64,000 bases of DNA from the NCBI GenBank assembly GCA_027013225.1, contig JALUXU010000015.1, forward strand, positions 23,050 through 87,049. The letters run 5' to 3'. The notes beneath the pieces are model-generated. The model saw only the letters and a list, made by a program, of their open reading frames with translations. It made no database searches and was not told the DNA's origin. Source of the stretch: Acidihalobacter sp. GTDB lineage: Bacteria > Pseudomonadota > Gammaproteobacteria > DSM-5130 > Acidihalobacteraceae. The position numbers and the translations under genes were made by a program. This document shows, piece by piece, positions 27,169 through 37,059 of this stretch (position 1 is the first letter of the stretch; each line of letters starts with the position of its first letter).

Positions 27169-29181
27169 ATGAACGCCTTGCCGGAACTCGATGGTCTCAA
27201 CCCTGCCCAGCGTGCCGCGGTCAAACTGATCGATCGCCCTTTGTTGGTGTTGGCCGGCGCAGGCAGCGGTAAGACCCGCGTAATCACCGCAAAAATCACC
27301 TATCTGGTGCGTCACTGCGGCCTTCCCCCGCGCAACATATTTGCAGTGACCTTCACCAACAAAGCCGCTCGCGAAATGAAATCCCGGGTCACAGCCCTAT
27401 TGGCGCGCGAAGAAAGTCGTGGTCTGAATGTATCCACCTTTCATACGCTTGGCCTCGGGATTGTGCGCCAGGAGCTTTCACATCTTGGCATGAGGCCCGG
27501 CTTTTCCATATTCGATGCTCAGGACAGCGCCAGCCTGGTTCGCGAACTGACGCACAAAGAAGCCAATGTGGACAATGATGTCATCCGCTGGCAGATTTCG
27601 AGTTGGAAAAACGAGGGGATTTTGCCCGAAAAAGCCATTAGTCAGGCGGCCGACAATGAGCAACTGAATGCGGCGAAGGTGTATTCCGCTTATGAGCGCT
27701 CTCTGGCCGCCTATAATGCCATGGATTTTGACGATCTCATCTTGCGCCCAACGCGTCTGCTAGAGGAATCTCCTGAGGTGCGCGAACGCTGGCAGAATCG
27801 CGTGCGCCATCTGTTGGTGGACGAATATCAAGATACCAACGCTTGTCAATACAGGCTCATGCGTCTTTTAGTGGGTGTGGACGGGGGGCTGACCGCCGTT
27901 GGCGACGATGATCAGTCCATCTATGCCTGGCGTGGGGCTCGCCCCGAAAATCTGACGCAACTGGGCCGCGATTTCCCTCGTCTCGAAGTCATCAAGCTGG
28001 AGCAGAATTATCGCTCCATGGGGCGGATTCTCCAAAGCGCCAATCACCTCATTGCCAATAATCCGCATTTGCACGAAAAAAAGCTCTGGAGCCGTCTGGG
28101 TGCCGGAGAGATGCTGCGCGTGCTTGCCGCCAAGGATGCAGAAGACGAAGCGGTCAAGGTGGTTTCCGAAATCATCAGGCGCCATTTCCAGGAGCGCGCC
28201 GCCTACAAGGATTTCGCCATTCTCTATCGAGGCAACCATCAAGCTAGGGAGTTCGAGCGCCGGCTGCGAGAACAAAATATTCCTTACAAGCTCTCCGGCG
28301 GCACCTCCCTGTTCGAACGCCAGGAAGTCAAGGATCTGATGGCTTATCTTCGCTTGTTGGTGAATCCCTGTGATGACGCCGCCTTCCTGAGGGTGGTCAA
28401 CACCCCGCGCCGGGGGATAGGCGCAGGCACGCTGGAAACTTTGGGGCGCTATGCCCAGGAGCGCGGAGTCAGCCTTCTTGAAGCCTCGTCGGAGCTCGGT
28501 CTGGAGCCGCGATTGACACAGCGCGCTCTAGCCGCCCTGCGCCGATTTGGCGACTGGATAAACGAGTTTGCTCGGAATGCACAGGATCCTGACACTGACC
28601 CCACGACACTCATTCGCCGTTTGCTCGAAGAAGTGGAATATGCCCACTGGCTGGAGGAAGTTTATGCTGATCCTCGTGCGGCTCGGCGGAGGCTGGACAC
28701 AATAGACGAGCTTATCGATTGGATCGGCCGTCTGCACGCCGAAGCGCCCGAAAAAAGTCTAGGCGACCTGGTGGGACATCTGTCTCTCATGGACATCCTT
28801 GATAAAAACAGCGATGAACAGGACCGTGATGCGGTGAATCTCATGACTTTGCATGCCGCTAAGGGGCTCGAGTTCGCACATGTCTTTCTGGTTGGCATGG
28901 AAGAAGAGCTATTGCCTCACCGTTCCAGCATCGAAGCCGATGCCATCGAGGAAGAGCGCCGGCTTGCCTATGTGGGTATTACGCGCGCAAAGCGTACACT
29001 CACCTTGACATATGCGGAAAAACGCAAGCGTTATGGCGAGGAAATCGTATGTGAACCCAGCCGTTTCCTTGAGGAACTGCCAACAGAGCACCTGGAATGG
29101 CGTCGCGAACCTGCGAGCCGGGAAGAGGTCCGCAATGTCGGACGCGCCCACCTCGCCAGCTTGAAGGCATTGCTCGATTGA
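27169..29181 (+). CDS. rep: ATP-dependent DNA helicase Rep (UvrD/Rep family)
   Basis: A 670-residue superfamily 1A 3'-5' helicase that clears proteins ahead of replication forks. Motif I is LAGAGSGKTRVIT (30-36 is the P-loop), followed by VTFTNKAAREMKSRV, LLVDEYQDTNACQ, VGDDDQSIYAWRGA, EQNYRS, and the C-terminal MTLHAAKGLEFAHVFLVGMEE and RRLAYVGITRAKRTL. Length and N-terminus (LNPAQRAAV) are closer to Rep than to UvrD. Its stop overlaps a TTG start for murI. Confidence 0.95.
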   Translation: MNALPELDGLNPAQRAAVKLIDRPLLVLAGAGSGKTRVITAKITYLVRHCGLPPRNIFAVTFTNKAAREMKSRVTALLAREESRGLNVSTFHTLGLGIVRQELSHLGMRPGFSIFDAQDSASLVRELTHKEANVDNDVIRWQISSWKNEGILPEKAISQAADNEQLNAAKVYSAYERSLAAYNAMDFDDLILRPTRLLEESPEVRERWQNRVRHLLVDEYQDTNACQYRLMRLLVGVDGGLTAVGDDDQSIYAWRGARPENLTQLGRDFPRLEVIKLEQNYRSMGRILQSANHLIANNPHLHEKKLWSRLGAGEMLRVLAAKDAEDEAVKVVSEIIRRHFQERAAYKDFAILYRGNHQAREFERRLREQNIPYKLSGGTSLFERQEVKDLMAYLRLLVNPCDDAAFLRVVNTPRRGIGAGTLETLGRYAQERGVSLLEASSELGLEPRLTQRALAALRRFGDWINEFARNAQDPDTDPTTLIRRLLEEVEYAHWLEEVYADPRAARRRLDTIDELIDWIGRLHAEAPEKSLGDLVGHLSLMDILDKNSDEQDRDAVNLMTLHAAKGLEFAHVFLVGMEEELLPHRSSIEADAIEEERRLAYVGITRAKRTLTLTYAEKRKRYGEEIVCEPSRFLEELPTEHLEWRREPASREEVRNVGRAHLASLKALLD

Positions 29182-30041
29182 CCGCGCTCCTCCCGACGGC
29201 TGCTTCATCTGCCCCTGCCCAGGGCGATGTGCGCAAGCAACCCATTGGGGTGTTCGACTCCGGCGTGGGAGGACTCACGGTGTTGGCCGCACTGCATGAG
29301 CGCTTGCCTCATGAATCTCTGCTCTATCTGGGAGACATGGCGCGCCTGCCTTATGGCAACAAAAGCCCGCAAACCATCATCCGTTATGCGCGCCAGGCGG
29401 CATCTGTGCTGATTTCCCGCGGTATCAAGATGCTGGTGGTTGCTTGCAATACAGCCTCGGCACTGGCGTTGGACGAGTTGCGTCGGGCTTTTCATCCCCT
29501 TCCCATCGTGGGTGTGTTGGAGCCTGGGGCGACTGCTGCCTGCGCCGCCACCCGGACGGGGCGAATCGTGGTCATCGCCACGGAGGCCACTGTGCGCGAA
29601 GGTGCCTACACTCGCGCCATCCAGTCGCTGCGTCCAGGCGCCGAGATTCTGGCTGTGCCATGCCCTTTGTTCGTGGCCCTGGCCGAGGAAGGCTGGCATT
29701 CCGGCGCCATCGTCGAAGCCATAGCGAAACAGTACCTCGAGCCGGTTTTTTCCCGAACTTCCACTGACGTGCTGGTGCTGGGATGCACGCATTTTCCTGT
29801 GCTCGCGGATACACTGGCCAAAGTGGCCGGGCCGGGGATACAGCTCGTGGATTCAGCGCATACGACGGCCCAAGCCGTGGCAGAAATGCTGGTGCGCATG
29901 GACCTTGCTGCCGAGCCCAGAGCCCAGCCTGCCAGCGTACATTTCATGTCTACCGATGCGCCCGAACGCTTCGCTCGCGTGGCTGCGCGCTTTCTGCCTC
30001 AAAATCTTAGGCCGTACGAAGTGGAATTGATCGACCTGTGA
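29178..30041 (+). CDS. murI: Glutamate racemase
   Basis: MurI makes D-glutamate for peptidoglycan. The core has IGVFDSGVGGLTVLAAL, YLGDMARLPYGNKS, the first catalytic cysteine in VVACNTASALALD and the second in VLGCTHFPVLAD. The start is uncertain. TTG 29178 overlaps the rep stop as TTGA, a junction type seen three more times in this window, and gives 287 residues with a short N-terminal extension as in E. coli. GTG 29229 has AGGG nearby and gives the more usual 270 residues. Confidence 0.93.
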   Translation: MTALLPTAASSAPAQGDVRKQPIGVFDSGVGGLTVLAALHERLPHESLLYLGDMARLPYGNKSPQTIIRYARQAASVLISRGIKMLVVACNTASALALDELRRAFHPLPIVGVLEPGATAACAATRTGRIVVIATEATVREGAYTRAIQSLRPGAEILAVPCPLFVALAEEGWHSGAIVEAIAKQYLEPVFSRTSTDVLVLGCTHFPVLADTLAKVAGPGIQLVDSAHTTAQAVAEMLVRMDLAAEPRAQPASVHFMSTDAPERFARVAARFLPQNLRPYEVELIDL

Positions 30042-30084
30042 AGCTCTGCTACTTGCCTGATTCGGGGCATGGCGGGCATGATTG

Positions 30085-30324
30085 ATGGATAGTTCGACAG
30101 ACAGAAAATATACGATGCCAGGCAGTGAAACTTTTTCTGAAATACAGGAACGGCTCGAAGCCTTGCGGCTCGAGCATCGTGATCTGGACGCGCAGATCGC
30201 CGCACTTGCCGGCAATCCGGCCATCGATCAACTCCAGCTTAGCCGAATGAAACGGCGCAAGCTGAGATTGAAGGACATGATTGCCCGCCTGGAAAGCCGG
30301 TTGATCCCTGATATTGACGCTTAA
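30085..30324 (+). CDS. YdcH/DUF465 family small protein
   Basis: A 79-residue, highly charged helical protein with the DUF465 pattern: IQERLEALRLEHRDLDAQIAAL, then LSRMKRRKLRLKDMIARLES. It is probably a coiled coil. The function of the family is not established. ATG 30115 (MPGSETFSE) is a possible later start giving a more typical length of about 70 residues. It lies alone between murI and the glycosyltransferase. Confidence 0.85.
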   Translation: MDSSTDRKYTMPGSETFSEIQERLEALRLEHRDLDAQIAALAGNPAIDQLQLSRMKRRKLRLKDMIARLESRLIPDIDA

Positions 30325-30395
30325 CAAGCAGTTGGAACCCAAAAGCGACTCTTTTGCCGCTGATTCGCCTCGACCCCCAGCCTGCCGTTGGTCTC

Positions 30396-31874
30396 ATGAA
30401 GATAAAACGCCTCGTTCTGTCCGAACCGCTTGTAGCTCTTATGGGTTTCATCCTCGTACTCACAGGGGCACATGTATTCGCCGGTTTTTGGGCGGATCTT
30501 TCCGAAGATGCCGCGCACTATGCCTTGTATGGCTTTTATCCTGCGCTCAGCTACTTCGACCATCCCCCCTTGATCGGTTGGATGCAGTTTCTCGTCGAAC
30601 GCGTGAGTAGCAGTAATCTGGCACTGCGTGCCTGGCCCATGGCGCTGATGGCGGCGAGCTGCATTACATTATTCCGCCTGACCCGCGAATTGTTTCCCGA
30701 AGAATCGCCCTGGATTGGGTTGACCGCTGTGCTGGTATTGCAATCCGCGGTCATCATCCAGCTCATGGGCTTTTCCATGTTGCCAGATGATCCCTTGCTG
30801 TTGTTCTGGATTCTATCGGCGCATGCCTTGTATCGAGCCCTTGTCCAGAATGATCCCCGGCAATGGTTATGGATCGGACTCTGGTTTGGGCTTGCCGGCC
30901 TCTCCAAGGGCACCGCCGTCACCTTGGTGGTGTCCGCCATCGTGCTGATGATCACGGAACGACGCTGGTCTCAATTGCGCACCCCGTGGCCGTGGCTCGC
31001 CATTCTTGTGGCGCTGGCTCTGATCAGCCCCATTCTTTGGTGGAATGCGCATCACGATTGGATGTGGCTGCGTTACCAGATACTGCACATAGGCGATCCC
31101 CGGCCCTGGGAATGGCAAAGGTTCGCAAAATCCCAGGTGATTCAGTTTTTTTCCTATTCGCCGGGAATCTATATCTTGGGTTATGTGAGCTTGCTTCTGG
31201 CGTTGCGCCATTGGCAAGAAGAGCGCATGCGCCTGTTGCTGGCAATCGCTTTGCCGTTGTTTATTTTTATTGATGGCGCTTCGGGCAGGGAAACCTCCCT
31301 GCCGCACTGGCCAGCCGTAGGCTGGGCCACAGTTTGCATCCTGATCGCATGGCTATTGCACCGTTACTGGCGCACATCCAGGTGGCTGCGTGTGGGAACG
31401 TATGCATCCGCTGGCTACTCCATGCTGGTAATCGGAACGTTGTTTTTCTTTCTGGGCACTTCGGTCAATCCGTTTCCGGTCAATCGAAATCCCTTGGCAA
31501 CCGCGGGACTCTATGGTTGGGAGCGGGCCGCCGTTCATGCTGAAGCACTGCGCTCTGAGATGGCTGCAACGCCGGGGCCAGCGCCCGTCTTGTATGCCGG
31601 CAACTGGTCCTATGCCAGCCAGCTCGCCTGGTATGCCCGACCCACGCCGGTGCAGATCACCGATCGTACGCTGCGCCAAATGACCTTGTGGTATGGCAAC
31701 CCGGTAAAAGGCGGGCGCGGCGTGCTCGTCGTTCCTCAACACTTTGCTGACAAAGCACCCGCCTGGCAGGCAAAGTTCGAACGCTGCCAAGCGACGCCTC
31801 CCATGCCGATCAAGGTTGGAGGGAAAATAGCCACCACCTATTATTTCTATCGGTGCATGGGATATCGTGGATGA
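30396..31874 (+). CDS. GT39-like membrane glycosyltransferase (ArnT/PMT superfamily)
   Basis: A 492-residue polytopic membrane protein with about ten hydrophobic segments. Early it has the acidic FAGFWADLSEDAAHYALYG and FDHPPLIGWMQFLV, the D-x-D/E-type and HPP motifs of GT39 enzymes that transfer sugars from undecaprenyl- or dolichyl-phosphate donors. The C-terminal soluble part (APVLYAGNWSYASQLAWYARP) is periplasmic by analogy. Similar proteins modify lipid A, glycans or proteins; the substrate here is not known. ATG 30396 (MKIKRLVLSEP) is preferred to an upstream in-frame TTG. Confidence 0.82.
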   Translation: MKIKRLVLSEPLVALMGFILVLTGAHVFAGFWADLSEDAAHYALYGFYPALSYFDHPPLIGWMQFLVERVSSSNLALRAWPMALMAASCITLFRLTRELFPEESPWIGLTAVLVLQSAVIIQLMGFSMLPDDPLLLFWILSAHALYRALVQNDPRQWLWIGLWFGLAGLSKGTAVTLVVSAIVLMITERRWSQLRTPWPWLAILVALALISPILWWNAHHDWMWLRYQILHIGDPRPWEWQRFAKSQVIQFFSYSPGIYILGYVSLLLALRHWQEERMRLLLAIALPLFIFIDGASGRETSLPHWPAVGWATVCILIAWLLHRYWRTSRWLRVGTYASAGYSMLVIGTLFFFLGTSVNPFPVNRNPLATAGLYGWERAAVHAEALRSEMAATPGPAPVLYAGNWSYASQLAWYARPTPVQITDRTLRQMTLWYGNPVKGGRGVLVVPQHFADKAPAWQAKFERCQATPPMPIKVGGKIATTYYFYRCMGYRG

Positions 31875-31925
31875 AATTGGCGGGGCATTTGCGTAAGATC
31901 AAAGAGTTTCCAAGGCCAAATAGGT

Positions 31926-32768
31926 ATGCGCCAAATGCATGAAGCATTGCGCCAGATTCTGCAGGCCGAAGCCAAACGCCCAGACGAGGAAATCGACGTC
32001 CTTCGTATGGCTTTGCTCGTCGCCCGCCATGCCCATGCCGAACTCGATCCAGATCCATACATAGATCGACTGGCGCGATGGGCAGACGATTTGGCGAAAA
32101 CCCTGCCCGAGAAGGCTGACGTTCCTACCCGTATTGCCCGACTCAATCATTTCATGTTCGAGGAGCTGGGCTTTAGCGCTGCGCAAGAAGACTATTACAG
32201 CTCACAGAACAGTTGCCTCAATGAGGTGCTGGATCGTCGGCGTGGTATTCCTATCACCCTCGCTTTGATCTACATGGCGCTTGGTCGGCGCATCGGCCTT
32301 GAGCTGGAAGGGGTTTCCTTCCCCGGCCACTTCTTGGTTAAACTGACCGTAATGGGGGGACAGGTCGTTCTCGACCCCTATAACAAGGGAGTGAGCCTGG
32401 ACGAGGATGACCTGCGACTGCGCCTGATCTCCCAGTATGGCAAAGCGCCCGCCACTATTCAGCCTTTGCTGTATCGGGCGAGCCATCGTGAAATCCTAGT
32501 GCGCATGCTGCGCAATCTGAAAGGGATTTATCAGATGCAAGGCGAAATCCAGCGCGCCCTTGAAATCATCGATCTGATCATTGCGATAAACCCACATCTG
32601 GACGAAGAATACCGTGACCGTGGTTTGTTGTTCTATGAAGTCGGTTATTCTTTCGCTGCGCTACGTGATTTGCGCCATTATCTTGCGGCTCAGCCGAATG
32701 CCGAGGATGCGGCCGAGATCCGCGATCTAATCATTAGCTTGCAACAACAAGGTATGCACCTGCATTGA
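31926..32768 (+). CDS. SirB1/UPF0162 family protein (transglutaminase-like fold with TPR)
   Basis: A 280-residue protein of the SirB1 (YchA) family. It has the N-terminal helical part, then LNHFMFEELGFSAAQEDYYSSQNSCLNEVLDRRRGIPITLALIYMALGRRIGLELEGVSFPGHFLVK, a transglutaminase-like core with cysteine and histidine, and a C-terminal TPR-like region (QGEIQRALEIIDLIIAINPHLDEEYRDRG). The biochemical role is not established. Its stop overlaps a TTG start of amgK as TTGA at 32765-32768. Confidence 0.88.
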   Translation: MRQMHEALRQILQAEAKRPDEEIDVLRMALLVARHAHAELDPDPYIDRLARWADDLAKTLPEKADVPTRIARLNHFMFEELGFSAAQEDYYSSQNSCLNEVLDRRRGIPITLALIYMALGRRIGLELEGVSFPGHFLVKLTVMGGQVVLDPYNKGVSLDEDDLRLRLISQYGKAPATIQPLLYRASHREILVRMLRNLKGIYQMQGEIQRALEIIDLIIAINPHLDEEYRDRGLLFYEVGYSFAALRDLRHYLAAQPNAEDAAEIRDLIISLQQQGMHLH

Positions 32769-33832
32769 AAGACGCTCGCTCGACCTGGCTGCAAAACTGG
32801 CTCGATGCCTGGTTCCCGGATGGTATCGAGCTTAAACCCGTGTCAGGCGATGCCAGCTTCAGGCGCTATTTCCGCGCCTTCACACGCAGCGGTCAGACCT
32901 ATATCGTCATGGATGCCCCGCCGCAGAAAGAGCCTCTGCACGCGTTTCTTGACATCAATGAAAGGCTGCGTGCCGCGGGTGTGCATGCGCCCGTGATCCA
33001 CGCGCATGATACGGAGCAAGGCTTTGTTCTGCTTGAAGACTTGGGATCAACGTCGTATCTGGACTCCCTGAAGGCTTGTGCCTTAAGCGTTCACTTCGCC
33101 ACTTCGCCTGATATCGACGGCACCTCCGGATTTCGTTGCCAAGACACTCTCTATGCCGAGGCATTTGCCGCATTGATCCGCATCCAGAAGGCCGACACCC
33201 GTGGATTGCTCGCCTACGATGCGAGCCTGCTGGGAAAGGAAATCGACCTGTTTGATGAATGGTTTCTCGGCCGTCATCTGAATCTCAGGCTTGGCTCCAT
33301 GCACGCTGGACTTCTCGCTACGACCCGGGAAAACCTGATAGCCAGTGCCTTGGAGCAACCTTGCGTATTCGTCCATCGAGACTATCACTCGCGCAACTTG
33401 ATGTGGCTTCCTACTAACAGCCCTGGCGTGCTCGATCATCAGGATGCCGTGTGTGGACCATTCACTTATGATCTTGTCTCGCTGTTGCGCGATGCCTATG
33501 TCGCTTGGCCAAGCGAAAAAATTCGCCGCTGGGCGCTCCAGTATCATGCTCTGGCGATCACGAGCGAAGTCATAGAGCCCATAGACGAGGATACGTTCCT
33601 GCGCTGGTTTGATCTCATGGGGCTGCAACGTCATCTCAAGATACTTGGCATTTTCGCAAGACTCCATCATCGGGATCGCAAGAGTGGGTATCTCGCGGAC
33701 ATGCCCCGTGTCCTGACTTATGTAGCGGATATTGCCCCTCTTTATCCACAAAGCCAGCCGCTCGCCGAATTACTGAGCGCGCTTCCCATGGACGCACTTC
33801 TCAAATCAAAGGCCGCGACATGCGCGCCATGA
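32765..33832 (+). CDS. amgK: N-acetylmuramate/N-acetylglucosamine kinase AmgK
   Basis: AmgK phosphorylates the anomeric position of MurNAc (and GlcNAc) in the peptidoglycan-recycling shortcut that bypasses de novo UDP-MurNAc synthesis. The 355-residue aminoglycoside-phosphotransferase-fold protein has [18 protein letters not shown], the catalytic loop [16 protein letters not shown] and [22 protein letters not shown]. murU follows, which strongly supports this identity over a general phosphotransferase. The start is a TTG in a TTGA overlap with the previous stop. Confidence 0.9.
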   Translation: MKDARSTWLQNWLDAWFPDGIELKPVSGDASFRRYFRAFTRSGQTYIVMDAPPQKEPLHAFLDINERLRAAGVHAPVIHAHDTEQGFVLLEDLGSTSYLDSLKACALSVHFATSPDIDGTSGFRCQDTLYAEAFAALIRIQKADTRGLLAYDASLLGKEIDLFDEWFLGRHLNLRLGSMHAGLLATTRENLIASALEQPCVFVHRDYHSRNLMWLPTNSPGVLDHQDAVCGPFTYDLVSLLRDAYVAWPSEKIRRWALQYHALAITSEVIEPIDEDTFLRWFDLMGLQRHLKILGIFARLHHRDRKSGYLADMPRVLTYVADIAPLYPQSQPLAELLSALPMDALLKSKAATCAP

Positions 33833-34494
33833 TCCTCGCTGCAGGACGCGGTGAGCGCATGCGTCCGCTGAGCGACCGCATCCCCAAGCCACTCCTTTCC
33901 GTGGCTGGGCGACCCTTGATCGAGTATCATCTCATCCGCCTGGCTGATGCAGGGTACAAAGACATCGTGATCAACCTCGCTTGGCTGGGTGAGAAGATCC
34001 GCCAGTCGCTCGGCGACGGCAGTCGGTTCGGGGTACGCATACACTATTCACCGGAACCCCCCGGAGGGCTTGAAACCGCGGGTGGAATTCGGCGCGCTTT
34101 GTCCTTGTTGGGCGACGCCCCTTTTCTGGCCATAAGCGCCGATATATGGTGCGACCATCCCCTCGCTCCTCATGACTTGGGGGATGATTTGGGGCATCTG
34201 GTGCTGGTAGACAATCCGCCGCATCATCCGCAAGGCGACTTTTCCCTGGATGGTGATCGCGTGAGCTTATATGGCGACAGGCGCTTGACTTACAGTGGCA
34301 TCGGTTTTTTTTCCCCGGAATTGTTCGCCGGCTTGCAAGAGAAGTCGGGCCCGCTCGCACCCGTCTTAAGGCGCGCAATGAGAAAGGGGCGCGTACGCGG
34401 AGAATATCACCGTGGTGAATGGATGGATGTGGGAACGCCCGAACGATTGCGCCGGCTGCGATCGCGTTTTATTTCATCGATATCAAAAGGCTAA
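33820..34494 (+). CDS. murU: N-acetylmuramate alpha-1-phosphate uridylyltransferase MurU
   Basis: MurU converts MurNAc-1-phosphate to UDP-MurNAc, the second step after AmgK. The 224-residue nucleotidyltransferase begins [34 protein letters not shown] with the G-x-G-x-R signature and lysine of sugar-1-phosphate transferases, then [11 protein letters not shown] and [11 protein letters not shown]. The size is the short MurU class rather than RmlA or GalU. It overlaps the amgK 3' end by 13 bp. Confidence 0.92.
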   Translation: MRAMILAAGRGERMRPLSDRIPKPLLSVAGRPLIEYHLIRLADAGYKDIVINLAWLGEKIRQSLGDGSRFGVRIHYSPEPPGGLETAGGIRRALSLLGDAPFLAISADIWCDHPLAPHDLGDDLGHLVLVDNPPHHPQGDFSLDGDRVSLYGDRRLTYSGIGFFSPELFAGLQEKSGPLAPVLRRAMRKGRVRGEYHRGEWMDVGTPERLRRLRSRFISSISKG

Positions 34495-34541
34495 AATCTC
34501 TAACCAATGACCGCCGCAGGTCACACAACCGGGAGTGTCCC

Positions 34542-34976
34542 ATGACATTCGACCCTGATCGCGTCAACGCTTCATTTGCCTTCGAAGAAGGTATTTTGCA
34601 AACCTTACGCCAGGAATGGATCGAACTACTGGACGTGGCCGTATTCGGCGACATTCGCGCCAACAAGCTTGGCGCGATCGACCGACTGCGTAAGCGCCTG
34701 CTTGAATGCGGGGAAGGTCTGCACTCGCTCACCAACGATCGCAGTTGGATTCCCCATCCGCGCGAACAGATCAAGAGCGCCATGGGGTCGAGCGTGAAAC
34801 TCAGAGATACCTTACTGGGACTGGAACGCGCCGCACAGACGTTGAACGGCGGCGTAGATTTCCCCGCGTTCGAGAAAAAACTGTTGCATTTTCGCCACAC
34901 TCTATTGAAATTAATCGAAAATCATGAGAATCAATGGGCCAGTTTACTTGACGAACAATACAATGATCCCAATTAA
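34542..34976 (+). CDS. Uncharacterised helical protein
   Basis: A 144-residue protein that I do not recognise. From ATG 34542 (GGGAG just upstream) it reads MTFDPDRVNASFAFEEGILQ and is mostly alpha-helical and acidic/basic mixed, with one central cysteine and no signal peptide or membrane segment. Heptad-like LLHFRHTLLKLIENHENQW near the end suggests helical packing. It lies 47 bp after murU and 148 bp before the OmpA-like gene, so it may belong to the murU transcript. The function is unknown; the reading frame and ribosome site support it being a real gene. Confidence 0.6.
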   Translation: MTFDPDRVNASFAFEEGILQTLRQEWIELLDVAVFGDIRANKLGAIDRLRKRLLECGEGLHSLTNDRSWIPHPREQIKSAMGSSVKLRDTLLGLERAAQTLNGGVDFPAFEKKLLHFRHTLLKLIENHENQWASLLDEQYNDPN

Positions 34977-35124
34977 GCGTGATAAATTGATACTGGTGCT
35001 CTACTCAGCGTTATGATGTCGGTTTCTGGCGACAGTTGCCAAGCAATCCTTACCGCGCCTAGAATCCACATCGTAGGTAAAGCCAAATTCGGTCGACCCA
35101 CTTTTAACATTCAGGAGATTCAAC

Positions 35125-35799
35125 ATGTATCAAACCAAAACCCGTATTCTGAGCAAATTGGCTCTAGGCATCGGTCTTGCTTTGCCTATGAGCGCTTTCG
35201 CCATGCCGGGCTATTGGACGAACAGTAACGGCCAAGCCTGGAACAGCGCCTATGCCAAGGGCCATTGCTGGAGAACGCCTTGGTGGCAAAAAGGCGATGC
35301 CAACGCCCAGTGCGATGCCTACCTGATGCCCAAACCGAAGCCCGTAGCCATGCCGGCACCGGCACCGAAACCGAGTTACAAGATCGTAACCCTGAATACC
35401 GTTGCCAGTGGCGAAGCTTATTTCGGATTCAACAAATATGACTTGACTCCCGGCCAGATCGCCAAACTGAGTGCAGCGTTCAAAGGGCTTAAGAATGCTG
35501 ACATCAAGGATGTCAAAGTCACCGGTTACACCGATCGAATTGGTTCCCTCAAATACAACATGAAGCTGGGTCTCAAGCGTGCCGAAACCGTGGCCAAATA
35601 CATCGAAACCCATTACGGCATTCCGGCGGACAAGATCATGATCAAATCTATGGGACCCGCCGATCCTGTGGTCAACTGCCCCGGCACCAAGGTTACGCCC
35701 GCTCTGATCAAATGCTTGGCGCCCAACCGCCGCACTGTGGTGCGTATCGATATGGTGGTGAAAAAAGAGGTGCCTGCCAGCATGCAAAATGGCGGTTGA
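35125..35799 (+). CDS. OmpA family outer-membrane protein
   Basis: A 224-residue exported protein. The signal peptide (LALGIGLALPMSAFA, cleavage after AFA near residue 26) is followed by a short domain with two cysteines (WNSAYAKGHCWRTPWWQKGDANAQC), a Pro/Ala/Lys linker, and a C-terminal OmpA peptidoglycan-binding domain. That domain has EAYFGFNKYDLTPGQIAKL, VTGYTDRIGSLKYNMKLGLKRAETVAKYI and NRRTVVRIDMVV. The N-terminal cysteine motif is seen in OmpA-like proteins of other proteobacteria. AGGAG precedes the start, and a clear terminator follows at 35826. Confidence 0.93.
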   Translation: MYQTKTRILSKLALGIGLALPMSAFAMPGYWTNSNGQAWNSAYAKGHCWRTPWWQKGDANAQCDAYLMPKPKPVAMPAPAPKPSYKIVTLNTVASGEAYFGFNKYDLTPGQIAKLSAAFKGLKNADIKDVKVTGYTDRIGSLKYNMKLGLKRAETVAKYIETHYGIPADKIMIKSMGPADPVVNCPGTKVTPALIKCLAPNRRTVVRIDMVVKKEVPASMQNGG

Positions 35800-35825
35800 T
35801 CAAACCTTTTGAAATCCAATGCAAG

Positions 35826-35851
35826 GGGCGGACTTAGGTTCGCCCATTTTT
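35826..35851 (+). terminator. Intrinsic terminator after the OmpA-like gene
   Basis: An 8-bp stem GGGCGGAC / GTTCGCCC (one G-T wobble) with the 4-nt loop ttag is followed directly by ATTTTTAT. It lies 27 bp after the OmpA-like stop codon and before the cystathionine beta-lyase-like gene. It is the clearest terminator in the window. Confidence 0.85.
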
Positions 35852-35877
35852 ATGTCCGTTACAAAAATGTAAAGCCC

Positions 35878-37059
35878 ATGAGAAAACCCGCGCATCTTGA
35901 GCGTTTTGGCCAGCGCACCCGCCTTGTCCATTTAGGAAGAGACCCTGCTGTCCAGCATGGTTTCGTCAATCCTCCCATCTATCGCGGCTCCACGGTGCTT
36001 TTCGAAAGTATGGACGATTTGCTCCACGACCGGGCAGAGTACACCTACGGACTGCAGGGCACCCCCACGCACACTGCCTTACAAACTGCCTGGAACCAGT
36101 TGACAGGCGCTGCAGGCACTCTTTTGGCTCCTTCCGGTTTAATGGCGATCACCACCGCGCTGCTTGCCGTACTTCAAAATGGCGATCACCTTTTGGTCAC
36201 CGATTCGGTGTACGGCCCTACCCGAAGGTTCTGCGACACGGTACTCAAACAATTCGGTGTCGAAACTGAGTATTTCGATCCGCGTATGGGTGCAAAGATT
36301 AAGGTTTTGATGCGCCCCAACACGCGCGCCGTTTTTCTCGAATCACCGGGTTCGCTGACTTTCGAGATTCAGGACGTACCAGCCATCGCGCAGGTTGCGC
36401 ATGCTCACGCCGCCGCCGTACTTTTGGACAACACTTGGGCTACACCATTATTTTTCGACGCTTATGCGCATGGCGTGGATATCAATATCGAGGCCGGCAC
36501 CAAATATCTTGGCGGCAGCTCCGACCTTCTGCTTGGCTTGGTTTCGGCTAACAGCCGCTATTGGCCTCTCCTGCATGCCGCCCATACCTCCCTCGGCAGC
36601 GCAGCGGGTTCAGAGGATGTGTATCTTTGTCTCCGGGGTTTACGCACCCTGGAACCGAGACTGAGGGAATCCGAACGCCAAGCACTGACTATTGCTCGCT
36701 GGCTGGAAAAGCGACCGGAAGTCGTAAATGTATTGCATCCTGCGCTGGAACAGCACCCGGATCATGCGCTATGGCGACGCGACTTCACTGGCTCGTCAGG
36801 GTTGTTTTCCGTGGTTTTGAACCCTGTGTCCCGAGCTGCGCTCGCCGCCATGCTCGATGGGTTCGAACTATTCGGCATGGGGTACTCTTGGGGCGGATTC
36901 GAAAGTCTAGTGATCCCCTTCGATCCCAGCGGGATACGTACTGCCGCCCCCTGGGATGCTCCCGGCCCCGCATTGCGCTTCTATATAGGTTTGGAGGCTC
37001 TTGATGATCTCATGCTTGATCTGGAAAAAGGCTTCGCGCGTCTACACAGGAGCAAATGA
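35878..37059 (+). CDS. metC: Cystathionine beta-lyase-like PLP enzyme
   Basis: A 393-residue trans-sulfuration enzyme of the Cys/Met-metabolism PLP family. Cystathionine beta-lyase makes homocysteine for methionine. Seen are LVHLGRDPAVQHGFVNPPIYRGST, YTYGLQGTPTHTALQ, LESPGSLTFEIQDVPAIA, LLDNTWATPLFF and the PLP-lysine region EAGTKYLGGSSDLLLG. YSWGGFESLV near the end is typical of MetC rather than MetB. The alternative, a related lyase, is less likely. Its last 18 bp overlap the convergent chpC-like gene. Confidence 0.88.
   Translation: MRKPAHLERFGQRTRLVHLGRDPAVQHGFVNPPIYRGSTVLFESMDDLLHDRAEYTYGLQGTPTHTALQTAWNQLTGAAGTLLAPSGLMAITTALLAVLQNGDHLLVTDSVYGPTRRFCDTVLKQFGVETEYFDPRMGAKIKVLMRPNTRAVFLESPGSLTFEIQDVPAIAQVAHAHAAAVLLDNTWATPLFFDAYAHGVDINIEAGTKYLGGSSDLLLGLVSANSRYWPLLHAAHTSLGSAAGSEDVYLCLRGLRTLEPRLRESERQALTIARWLEKRPEVVNVLHPALEQHPDHALWRRDFTGSSGLFSVVLNPVSRAALAAMLDGFELFGMGYSWGGFESLVIPFDPSGIRTAAPWDAPGPALRFYIGLEALDDLMLDLEKGFARLHRSK

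Noticed and set aside
33083..33751. A 222-codon minus-strand frame opposite amgK
   Set aside because: It is a shadow of the amgK reading frame; amgK has all kinase motifs.
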